Of a stretch of DNA of 64,000 bases, positions 22,001-31,800 are shown piece after piece (within the stretch, counting starts at the first letter, position 1; every line of letters starts with the position of its first letter). The stretch is from Coprinellus micaceus (taxonomy: Eukaryota > Basidiomycota > Agaricomycetes > Agaricales > Psathyrellaceae), in NCBI GenBank assembly GCA_951394405.1, contig OX596337.1:2170001-2234000 (forward strand), read 5' to 3'. Both the position numbers and the translations under genes were made by a program. The notes under the pieces are model-generated. The model was given only the letters and a program-made list of their open reading frames with translations. It searched no databases and was not told the DNA's origin.

Positions 22001-22616
22001 CTAACCTCGCCCTCCCGATCTTCGACGTCCGGCATGGCACCACAGCTCTCCACAACTGGAACCCCATTTTCAGAAATGAATGACAAAGGAAAGAACACTA
22101 TCACTCACGCCAGGTTACGATATCCAGGTAACCTCGACTCGCGGCTGCGTGCAGGACTGTAAAGCCAGTCCGGGAGGTGGCATCATTCGCGAGGCTGAAG
22201 GGCTGCACATAATTCGTTTCGGTTGCGTTCTTGAACAATCTCTGAAGCTGGGGGAGGTCTCCGGAGGACGCAGCAGCGTATAAAGACTCTAATTGCGCAG
22301 GGCTTGGTTGGGCTGAGGTTTGCGGGGCTGAGGCAGTGTCCGCCTGCTCAGCACCCGCTCCGGGATACACAAACTCCTCGTCGCTGTCCTCTCCGTCTTG
22401 CCCACTAGTATCGACTTGAGGTTCCAAGCTCGCCGTATCGTCGCTCCGAAGTGGGTCAGTGTCGACGTTCTGAGGCCTGTATGTTCGTTGAAATGCAGTT
22501 ATCAGTCCATACGTCTTTCACTGCAGGCGCCAGCGCTTATGGATTGAAACCTACACGTATTGAAAGCTCAGAGGGTCGGCCACGTCAACTTGGTCGTCGA
22601 GCCCAATGCTGGTCAT
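19042..22616 (-). CDS. Ankyrin-DysF-FYVE-RING protein, candidate endolysosomal ubiquitin ligase
   Basis: About 950 residues in more than ten exons. Start MTSIGLDDQVDVADPL at 22616. Order: acidic N-terminus, four or more ankyrin repeats (about 80-260; TGFTVLHAAASRGYLDIV, DGWTALHNAASKGYLDIV, GHLPVVLYLLNKQ), a dysferlin domain (about 400-505; SDWTLDV ... EEGWQYAQSF, then WVRRRRWVRIMRR), a Ser-rich linker, a FYVE finger (about 735-800; WERD, RRHHCRKCGRIFCDRC, RVCQGC), a C2HC finger (HCPVCFQSL ... HVKNC) and a C-terminal RING (CVICLEEFVKG ... LSCFCSFHTCL ... CPVH). The FYVE signature predicts PI3P binding on endosomes or vacuole. The RING with CPxH ending resembles Pib1 and ZNRF1/2 ubiquitin ligases. 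The RING is spread over several small exons, so it is invisible in any single open frame. Role in membrane quality control is inference. Confidence 0.85.
19510..19533. repeat. Four tandem CCTGAA hexamers inside an intron
   Basis: Four perfect copies of a hexamer lie in the intron that precedes the C2HC finger of the ankyrin-DysF-FYVE-RING gene. On the coding strand each copy carries GGTT, a decoy donor. Read through, they would code Ser-Gly repeats and reach a stop. Confidence 0.8.
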
Positions 22617-23202
22617 CGCACGGGATTGAAGGAGAATATGAAGGCGCCTGGTATTGTCGTCCGCCAAAACGTTCCGGAATTTGGCCTTGAATTGACGTCC
22701 AACGCGCTGAGCACGGTGGCGATGCTCACCCTTCACGGGAGGCACGGCGACCCCCGGCCGAGTTTCCCATCGCAGAAGGTCGTTCGCCAAATTGGTCCGA
22801 GTTGCCCAATGAAACAACCAACCTCGAACGGTTTCGCCGTAATGGGCCTCTAGTCCCGCACAAGGACGCCACAAATTTCCGTGGGCTTCAAGCCGGAGAG
22901 TGTGTTCTTGGTAAATATTTATATCGAGGGTTGGTTGTTGCAGAGACTCGTACAGAATACATCCCCGAAGTCATCAATTCGGACCGAAGATACAAATATG
23001 CTACATAGACAGGTCAGGTGGACCTTGCACTGTGAAAGAAAGACGAAGGTAAAACTCTATTGCATTGAAACCTATATCCCTTGTAGATTGAGAAAAACTT
23101 CCTCTTCTCAGAGTAACCCCGGTTTGAAAGGAAGAAACAAAGGAGGAATGGATCCTTGAGGCACGGGGCCATAGCAGCCATTGAGTCGGATAAATATTGG
23201 GG
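22617..23202. other. Spacer between the FYVE-RING gene and the ferric reductase gene
   Basis: 586 bp holding the promoter of the leftward FYVE-RING gene and the 3' end of the leftward ferric reductase gene. I see no further gene or structure. Confidence 0.4.
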
Positions 23203-25572
23203 TTAGGTCTGAACCATCCCAAATGTTTCCACGTGGAGTGTCACAGAAGCACTTCCCTTCAAGGCGGACCCAGGACCAGCCACTCCAGTAGTCAGTGCGG
23301 AGCGCACGGCAGCGGTCAAAGCACTCGGTCCCGCGACTACGAAGAACACCGTCAATACACTGGCGGACACAAGGGAAACTAAGATTGGCGCTCACCATCA
23401 ACAGAAAGTGGGCCCGATGACGAGGAGATTTCGCCGTAAAGGAGGGTCGCGACGTCAGGCCTCCCATGGTGAATCTGGGGAACACTTCCAGTGGATTCGG
23501 GTTCAATGTACGCAACGTCTTTCTCAGACTTGGAGATGGAATTCACAGATCCAGACGGTGAAGCTTGCTGCGCAGCATTCGTACCGGTGATGTAGATGCG
23601 CGCCTCGATCTCCAGCGGAGTCTTTGCCAGCGGGAGGGCTTTCGAAAGCGCTTCAGTAATCCATGATAAGTGACCTAAAAACGCGTTCGCGAGTGAGCTT
23701 CTGCTACTCGGTGCTGACAGAACGAAAATACTCACCGTCACCACGAACAACCCAGACGAATAGAATGCGCCGAACTTCCGAGCTTCCTCCAGCTGATGAT
23801 TGGCTGCGAATGTAGTCGGTCAGCTGCCATAAGGGGGCAGTAAAATTGGTACTACACACCGTATCAAATCCAAAAGAAGCGGAAGTGTGTACGATATCCC
23901 AGAACCCCCTAAACACACGTGAAAATGGTCTGGTCAATTAAGTATCTCGACGGGAAAAAGTGTGAACGCACCTGCTACTAGCACGCAGGTGCTGTATCGG
24001 TGAAGATTAGGCGGAGACCCATACGGGCCATCGACATACGCCGCGATGCTGTTCGTACCGCTCTCCGCGAACGCCCTCAAATGCCGCGTAAAGCCACTCC
24101 TAGTGCGAATGAGGAATACAACATCCCTTTCCTTTGAGTTGCTGCCGTCTATATTTTCCGGGATGCTGGCGATCGTGAATGGATGGGCTTCAGAGGGAAG
24201 TTTACTGATCTCCGGTACGGAGACATAGGCATGCTGACCAGGCTTCCAGTGGAATTTTCTCTTGAACGTCAGGCGAATGGTGTCCGGAGTGAGAAGCTCC
24301 ACCGTGGCGTGAGCTTTGGACGATTGCTCGAGGCCGAAGTAGTTGTGCCACACGAGGCGGACGGCGCGGAAGGTTCTATCCAGTCCCCAGACCAGGAGGG
24401 CGGGCCAGATGTAGAAGCCATACCTATGGACGTGTTAGCTCCTCCACTATGGACACTTAGGGATTGAATAAAATCTCACCCTTGCTCGTGCAAGTGGATG
24501 TACCCCCCAACCAGGAATACCCTATAATTGCGTCAGGGTCACCGTCCTACGACGCTTCAATACAGAACGACGTACAGCATGAAAGCCACATGTGTTACGA
24601 AGAAGAACTCAAACAAGGCCTGGCGGAAGATTCGGAGGGAGAGGAAAACGCCGGAAGTTAGCCCAGCCATACCAGCCACGCCTGCCTGCATGAAGTAGTC
24701 GTGGAAGGTGACATGGGGCGGGAATCTAATCATAGGTCGATTAGCCTGGGTAGACCGTGTAGATACGCGCCAGAGGTTGCTCACGCTGTAACGGCCCTGC
24801 CGATGGTATGGACCCAAAGCATGACGAACAACGTACGCCCAGCGGCACGGTGCAAGACGTTCAACTGAAACGAGAGATGAGAGCCACGCAGACGTTAATT
24901 GCGTTAAAGGGCGGACCTTCTCGTGGCTGATACCGGTCAACCCTGGTAGATACGATCAGTTCAGCTCTCGCGCGATTGAGCATCTCGCTTACAAGAAATA
25001 AGGTTGTTTTTGCTTGCCAAAGCAACGACCAGCGGCAATTGTGCCGAAGCCATAAGCGCTGACCTGGACTTGTAAAAATTGACGTTCAAATTGCGAGCTA
25101 AAACAAGGTGTCAGCCTATGCGAAGTGGCCGGTGCAATTAGCACTCACTATCGAGGAAAAGCCACAGAAAATTAGCAGCAACGTAGGCGAAGATGAAAGC
25201 AAGTTCGGAGACGGTAGCAAGAGCATTTGGGCCTATAGGAATGGGCACACGGAAGGCAGCGATGCGGAATGCTGTGGCCGTAGATGAGAGGAGGCGAGAG
25301 AGGGTTGAGGTAGCAAAGCGCTGTTGAGAAGGCGCGAGGTCCCCGCTCTTTTCAGAGTCCACGGTAGGGGGCCGTACGCCACTGTGTCGGGAAGAACGGA
25401 GCCAGGCAGCGACCTTGCGGGCGACGTTGACCAAAGTCAAGAAGACAATGACGCCAGCCAGGAAGAGCCAGATGTCCCGTACTGCCTTGCGATCCTTCTG
25501 CGTCCGGATGGCACGGTCAGCAGCGGTGAACGCAGCAGTAGCTCGAGGGTACTGCAGGTGTTGGGCGGCCAT
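23203..25572 (-). CDS. Ferric reductase transmembrane component (FRE family)
   Basis: Plasma-membrane metalloreductase passing electrons from NADPH via FAD and two haems to extracellular Fe(III) or Cu(II). About 600-650 residues, about nine introns. Start MAAQHLQYPRA at 25572. An N-terminal membrane helix (WLFLAGVIVFLTLVNVA) and the ferric reductase core follow, with haem-ligand His candidates in TGISHEKLNVLHR and LWVHTIGR and later FHDYFMQ and FVTHVAFM. The FAD domain has HPFTIASIP (usual HPFT motif). The NAD domain has STCVLVAGGSGIS and the C-terminal GPSALTAAVR. It ends SVTLHVETFGMVQT at 23203. The last intron (GTGAGC to CTTCGTAG) restores LSVDVAGPSAL. A putative iron-GATA site lies upstream at 26674. 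No siderophore or oxidase partner gene is adjacent. Confidence 0.88.
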
Positions 25573-26470
25573 CTTGGGGTAGGGGAAGGACCTGGTTTGG
25601 ACGGTGCGCGTGAAGGCTTTTATTTACTCTGCAGAGGTATTGCCACGCCAGATTCATCTGTTTTCGCTCGATCTCTAGGACACGCGCGAGTGCACATTTC
25701 GATCTCCAATCGTAGAATCCTTTCCTTTCCAAGACAATCAGCGGGTAGAATAAGTGGTATCGTCAGAAGGCGGAGGAACTAGGTGTAAAAATTCGGAGCA
25801 ATCGTCATCACGAATTCGTATTAGGGTGCAACCAGCTCCTGACCAAGCTCCGCAATGGGCTTTGTTGCAAATACACAAGCCTTGGGGGTTGGTCCTGTGG
25901 CGGACGTTTTACGGGGCGCAGAAGCGGCGAAGACTCGGTTTTGACGCCAGGATAGGCTCGGAAGGAATACGAAGAAGGCTCTAGATAGAGTAGACACAGC
26001 ATGTTTTCCATGTCCAGACTTCCCTCCGCACATACACGGCTTTCACGTTGTGGGGCATAGAGGTGGTTGAGCCGCGGGGCCCGTTCTTCTCCTAAATCCT
26101 CGAGCGTAGATCCTTCAAGGGCAAGGGAGCTGGAAGCACTGCCGTGATAAGTTTGCCTGCGCCGCAAGATTTTCCGACTTTCAATGGTGCTTAGTCCCAA
26201 GATGTGTCGTGTGGGACACCGTGGAAGTTCGAACGGAGCGCCCATAATGTCATGGTGGAACGGTTGTCTTTTAAGGCAAGTACGATAGAGTCGAAGCCTC
26301 GAGAAATCGATAGACCGGGGAAATGCGATGGTCGGATAGAAGACAGTCGCCCTAGCACTTTGCCAGATCCAGGGACATACAAGGCAAGAAGAGAGATGAT
26401 GGATGCCGCGACGACACTTGGTTCTCATCCTCGGTGCACGTGGCGCCCAATAGCATTAATCACCCTCCAC
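25573..26470. other. Upstream region of the ferric reductase gene
   Basis: About 900 bp. A minus-strand open frame of about 200 codons (25808-26428) is present, but it has no family resemblance or ATG in a convincing context, so I do not call it a gene. TGATAA lies near 26143. The region could include a further exon of the doubtful gene at 26471-27024. Confidence 0.35.
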
Positions 26471-27024
26471 CTATTTTAAAGTACCCTGGATCTGTGGCGC
26501 TGGGCGATCTCCCAGCTCAAAGCGACAGAGATAACTAGCGATAGCATATGGCGCCTTGAAGACAGACACGTTCAGAAGCGGGGGTTTGGCAGTGTCCTTG
26601 TGGCCGTCCAGTTCGTCATACGGGGCACCATCGCTGGCTGGCCACAGCCATACATACCCTCGCCCTCGCCCCGTTATCAGATAGTGAAGAAGGTTCCTTC
26701 CCAACGCCAGCCGCCGAGTAGCATGGCAGACCCAGGTTGAAGTTTCCCAAAATATCGCCAATGGGAGGCCGAGAAGGGGCCATTATTCTGCTGAAACAGG
26801 ATGTATGAACGGTCGGAGACGCAGGGTAGGTCGGGGTGTAGCGTGCAGAATTTGACTCGAATTGCTACAGGATGATGCCATTGGGAGTGGTAAAGCCTAA
26901 AGCCGAGAGGGTCCGATGACTCAGTCTTCCCTTCGTTCTGCACTCGACGCGGTGCAAGGCTGGCCTCTCTTCTGCGCTCCACCTTATCTTTTCGCCGGTT
27001 TAGTGTTCTGAATAGGGCAAACAT
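26471..27024 (-). CDS. Doubtful gene overlapping the BNA3 start codon
   Basis: Two overlapping minus-strand open frames with protein-like composition. The first reads from MFALFRTLNRRKD (ATG at 27024-27022) to FGKLQPG, the second from YVWLWPASDGAPYDELDG to PAPQIQGTLK with a stop at 26471. A weak intron (GTCTGC to GGGCGAG, with CTGATAAC inside) would join them in frame. The start codon overlaps the BNA3 start codon on the other strand, so both cannot have normal separate promoters. It could be a diverged pseudogene, an antisense transcript or chance. I recognise no domain. Confidence 0.25.
26674..26682 (-). promoter_or_regulatory. Possible iron-responsive GATA-factor site
   Basis: The minus strand reads ATCTGATAA, a match to the ATCWGATAA site bound by fungal iron-regulatory GATA repressors (Urbs1/SreA type). 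It lies about 1.1 kb upstream of the ferric reductase start. A single site at this distance is weak evidence. Confidence 0.3.
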
Positions 27025-28777
27025 GGCCTCCCGGTTCACTTCAAACGCCGCGCCCGCTCAGGTTGATCGCTCGAACCTCATCCCCTTCTCGTCGAGGTTG
27101 AAGGAAGGCAAAGCTTTGGCTCAGGATGTCTGGTCGATTTTCGCGTGCGTGGACCTCTCCTACTTCCATTTGGCGTGGCACCGATACGAGAATACCCTAG
27201 TGCTGCCAATCTGCCGGCCGATTGTATCAACCTGGGCCAGGGCTACATGAACTTCGCCCCTCCTGCTTGGGTCACGAAGGCTGCTGAGGAAGCTCTCGCG
27301 ACTGTTGCGCCCAACCACTATTCTCACCCCCGGGGGCGTATTCGCCTTCGCGAAGCTATCAAGTCTTTCTACGGCCCTCAGTTGAACAGGGATTTGGATG
27401 TAGAATCTGAGATCTTGGTCACCAGCGGTGCTAATGAAGGTATGTTCACACATCACCCTCGGTATTCGAAGCAATTTCTTGACCAAATGGTAAAGGGCAG
27501 TACTCCGTTTTTACCGCATTCCTCGAGCAAGGGGACGAAGTCATTATGTTTGAACCGTTCTTCGATCAGTACTTGCCCTCTGTGACTTTCAACGGAGGAA
27601 AGCCGGTTTATGTCCCCCTTCACCCGCCTGTGGGTGATAAACTCAACTCTTCGAGTAGTGAATGGACTATTGATTTTGAGGAACTGCGGTGCGTAAATCC
27701 TACCTAGTCCACGATAGTCGGAAGCTTATTCCCCTTTTCTAGGCGAGCTATCACCCCTCGAACGAAGATGATAATCGTCAACACTCCCCACAACCCGGTG
27801 GGCAAGGTGTTCACTAAGCAAGAACTTGAGTTCATCGCTTCTATTGCGGAAGAGTTCAATCTCCTCGTCATGGCTGATGAAGTGGTGAGTGTGGATCTCC
27901 TTGTATTTCACATGAGCTTCGGTTGATTCAGCGCTTTCCCAGTACGACTGCCTTGTATTCGATGGGAAAGAGCATGTCAGGATCGCTAATTTGCCGGGAA
28001 TGTGGGATCGCACTGTGACTGTTCTGTCAGCTGGAAGTGAGTACATGAATTATTTGAGGATCGTGTGGGCTGGACGCTGATTTATCTACGCCTTCAGAGG
28101 CGTTTGCTGCGACTGGATGGAGAGTTGGCTGGCTCATCGGTCCTGCTTCTATCATCCAGCCGACACTGGCTGCTAGCACCCGGATAGTCTTCTGCTCCAA
28201 TTCACCCCTGCAGGAGGCCGCCGCCGCCGGCTTGGAGCAGGCTCCCAGGCGAAAATTCTTTGAAACCCAGCTCACCGAGTACGACGAACGGCGCAAAGTC
28301 CTCACCGATGCCTTCGACGAGCTCGGTCTCAAGTACACTATGCCTGAAGGCAGCTACTTCGTTTTGCTTGTGAATAGGCGCCTTATATATTCTGGATTCC
28401 GGGGGGAGATGCTGACTCAGCTCCTAGGATATCTCTAATGTAAAGTTCCCTGAGGACTACCATTTCCCCAAGAGCGTCCTGGGAAGAGGTCGGGATTTCA
28501 GGTGGGCGTGCTTCCCCAGCGTTCCATAGTACTCTCCTAACATCGGTATAGGGCTTGCTGGTTCATCGCCTGTGAACTCGGAGTTTCCTCAATCCCCGTT
28601 AGCGAGGTATGTTGCCCCATACTCTTTGCCACTCGGCCGTCTAACCTCCTTCCGTAGTTCTACTGCGAAGACCACGCCACCATCGGTGAAGCATACGCTC
28701 GGTTCGCCTTCTGCAAGGACGTAGGCACCTTGAAGGGTGCGGTAGAAAGGCTTCGTCGCCTGAAAGACTACATGTAG
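27023..28777 (+). CDS. BNA3: Kynurenine--oxoglutarate transaminase (aminotransferase class I/II)
   Basis: PLP-dependent enzyme converting kynurenine to kynurenic acid, possibly also acting as a cysteine-conjugate beta-lyase. Start MASRFTSNAAPAQ at 27023; about ten exons. Blocks: INLGQGYMNFAPPAWV, ILVTSGANEGMYSVF, VIMFEPFFDQY, IIVNTPHNPVGKVF, LVMADEVYD, and the Schiff-base region TVLSAGKAFAATGWRVGW where the Lys of SAGK is the PLP-binding residue. The C-terminal small domain includes MPEGSYFVLLD and a final LKDYM. Length is normal, about 430 residues. Most intron phases are clear (for example GAA then AG before GCGTTTGC at the PLP lysine). The stop lies 53 bp from the stop of the convergent helicase gene. 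Confidence 0.9.
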
Positions 28778-28829
28778 GCGTCTATAGAGATGTGCATGTG
28801 TGGATGATCTGTAGATAACAAATGTATCA

Positions 28830-31800
28830 TTACGACGTTTCTTGCTTCTTACTGGCGCCTTCCTTGAGCGCTTGTTGGGGCTCGAGAATCTGGTCCACCA
28901 GTCGAGAAAGGTTTTCCGCCTGGTTTGTCGAAGTGAAGCCGTAGTAGGTGGGATTGCTGGCGACACGTCTCGATAATAACGAAAAGGAGAGAAAGTCGAA
29001 TAGGTCTTGCTTCGACATCCCGAACCCCTTCGACTCGAGGCTCCTGATCCAGTTCTGAAGGGTGTCCGTTTCCATCAGCTGCGACTCGAGAGGCAAACCC
29101 TCCGTCAAGAACCTCGAATATGTGTCCAACGCCTCTGCTTGGCAGAACAAATGGAAATGTCCCGTCCCATTGTGCTGCACAGCCCGACTTTGCATGCGGA
29201 CGATGTCAGTCAATTTGTAATCCCTCACTCTTCTGATACTGGTCTCTGGGTCGACCTCCACATATTGAGTGCCCATCACGACCACACACGAGGCTCGCAC
29301 AGGAAGATCCCAGCACGCATCTCTTGGAACGACAAGCACACGCACAATGCCTTCCACATAGAGCTGCAGGATGGTGCTTCTATCTTTCCTGTGTAGCCCA
29401 TGATGGTAGAACCCAACCCCCTTCGCGATGAAGTCGATTAATTCGGGATCTTGAAGGTGTGCTCGATACCCTTGAATGGCGTCTTCAGATACCGTGCTTG
29501 GGATGTATCCCCTTCCTGCTGCCTCCGAGTCGAGTGTGGCCCAGGTGATAAGGTCGAGTGCAATGTTCCGGCAGTGGCTTCGAGATGGAACGAACGCGAT
29601 AGCAGGTCCCTCTTTGAGACCTTCGCTGATCGCCATGTGCGCTGGTTTTCCCATTGCTTTGAACAACGCGGCGGAGTGAGAGATGGTGAAAGCGTGATTG
29701 GAAAGCTTGAGGGACTGCTCTCGGTCTCGGGGTCGGAAACTATACAAAGACCCCGGGTCGATGTTCAGCCAGCTGGCCAAATCTGAGGGGTCGTTCAACG
29801 AGTCCGCGAACCCGACATATCGAGTGCCCTCAGACTGCGTGGCTAGCTGGAGTAATGAAATGGCGAGTTCGTAGGTGCTATCGAGCTGCTCGAGGTTGTC
29901 GCTGATCACCAGGCTCAAGCCAGATATTCTGTCGGTTGCTCGCCTCCGCGATAACGCAGCCAGTACAACGGTAGGCGTCATCACGTAGACACCTCCTTGT
30001 GCAGGACGAGTTAACGCGAGATGGACCAGTGGATATTCAACTCGGATATCAAGAACCTCGCTTCCTCTACGCAAGTCTGCATATACCGCTTGGGCTGTGC
30101 TTCTCCGCGATGAGATGATAACGACCCACGAACTCGGGTCCTGCACCATAGTCGATCTACTTTTGTGTCAGTTCATGATATGCGCATAAAGGAGACACCA
30201 CTCACTGGGCCACGATCTCGGCCATAACCGTCTTCCCTGCGCCGCTGGGAGCACATACCAAGGTCGGAGAGCGAGAATTCATCAACGTCCAGAAAGATTG
30301 GGTTTGCAAGGTGTTGAGCACCGAGAACCGGTTTGCATATAGACTGGCGAGGGTGGAGTGAATGCAGGTGACGGGGAGGAATGGGAGGAGAAGGACGGGA
30401 GTGTGACACTGTGGCACCGGTGGCATGACAAGGTCAGCGAGGGAAATAGGGATCTCCTCCTCTGCGCCAATCCACCGATCAGACACCCACCGCACTGTGA
30501 AGGAAGACGGTTTGGAGCCGTGGGGAATTGGCAGAACGAAGTCCAGATCGAGCACTTCCGTGTTCTCGTGGAAAAAGAGATGTGAGAGCTGCAGGATGTG
30601 TAGCCCTTCTGCATCCTCAATCCATATCCAGAAGGGTTCCGTGGTACCGTGTATTCGACTGTTCCACTTGAACGCTCGGCCGATCACCAGTGATATTTTG
30701 AGGACGTCACTTGCCAGAGGCTGAAGCTTATACGTGATCCGAGCTGTGGGGAATTGCCTCGCTGCCTGGAAGATAGCCGTGCCTTGTATTTCGTTGAGAT
30801 GGACCATCTTCCCAATCGTAGCGGCGTCGAAGCTGGCAAGTTCGCTGACAGTGAGGTCGTCGCACCATCGCACAATCATGTTCAAGGTCTCCGGTTTCAG
30901 CTGTGATTGCTTCAAAGGGTGGTCGAAGGGCCAAAGTCTCTTCTCTATAGCCTTACTCAAGCTCATGAGAACAGCCGTGACGCTGGCCCATTTCCGGCTG
31001 ATTGATATTTCCAGGAGAGCGCGGATGATACGCCCAGCATTCTGCGCAACGTACGCCATGTCGGAGATGAGGGCGAAGTCGTTGAGATAGTCCATCCGGG
31101 AAATGTGAGCCTGGAGCAGGACATTTACTTTCCCGGCAGGGGTCGACAATCCCCCCTGCGGCTTGGGTTCAGGGCATGGGACAATATGGGAACCGAGGTA
31201 CGTACCTTGACTTGACACGGACATGACATCTCCAGTCCTTCCAGCTCCTCCATTTCCGTCTCGCGCAGGCGAATTTGATCAAACTAGAGTCGTGGTCACC
31301 TTCGTAAAATGAGGATTGTGGGCTGCTCTTACCTCAGTACTCTGGCTAAGCATCGACAGAACATCTGCCTCCGTCATCTTGGGCTGGAATTCTTTATTGA
31401 AGATTTCAACGGAGGTGAAGCGAATATAGTATTTGGCCGCAATTCGCCCCAAATCCGTGACTTGCAGGGATCCGTTGACGGGGTCGGCAACAACCATGCG
31501 AATCTCTGTTAGCCTCTTTGTAGCTAGCTTGACTAGCTCTGTGCGTTTGGTTCCAAGTGATGGGTCCTCCTCAAGTGTATCCCTTGCGATTCCTGTTTGT
31601 CACGTCATTTGTGGGCTCAAGCTTAGATTAGGGCCGTTTTAATGTACCGTAGACGAACGGATTCTTCTTCATCCTGACGAAAAGGTAGGTGAACCCAAGC
31701 CATTGGACGCCGTCATTGACGTTCGCAACAGTTCCGAGCGAGATTTCGGCATTCAGGGCGTCAATCAATCCTTCCTGGAACCTTGGGGTGCGTCAGTCAC

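Noticed and set aside
23340..23410. A 17-nt intron in the ferric reductase gene
   Set aside because: Too short to splice; a 61-nt intron ending CTTCGTAG gives the expected DVAGPSAL.
25808..26428. 206-codon minus-strand open frame
   Set aside because: No recognisable domain, no convincing start and no clear splice link to the frame at 26471-27024; kept only as a comment.
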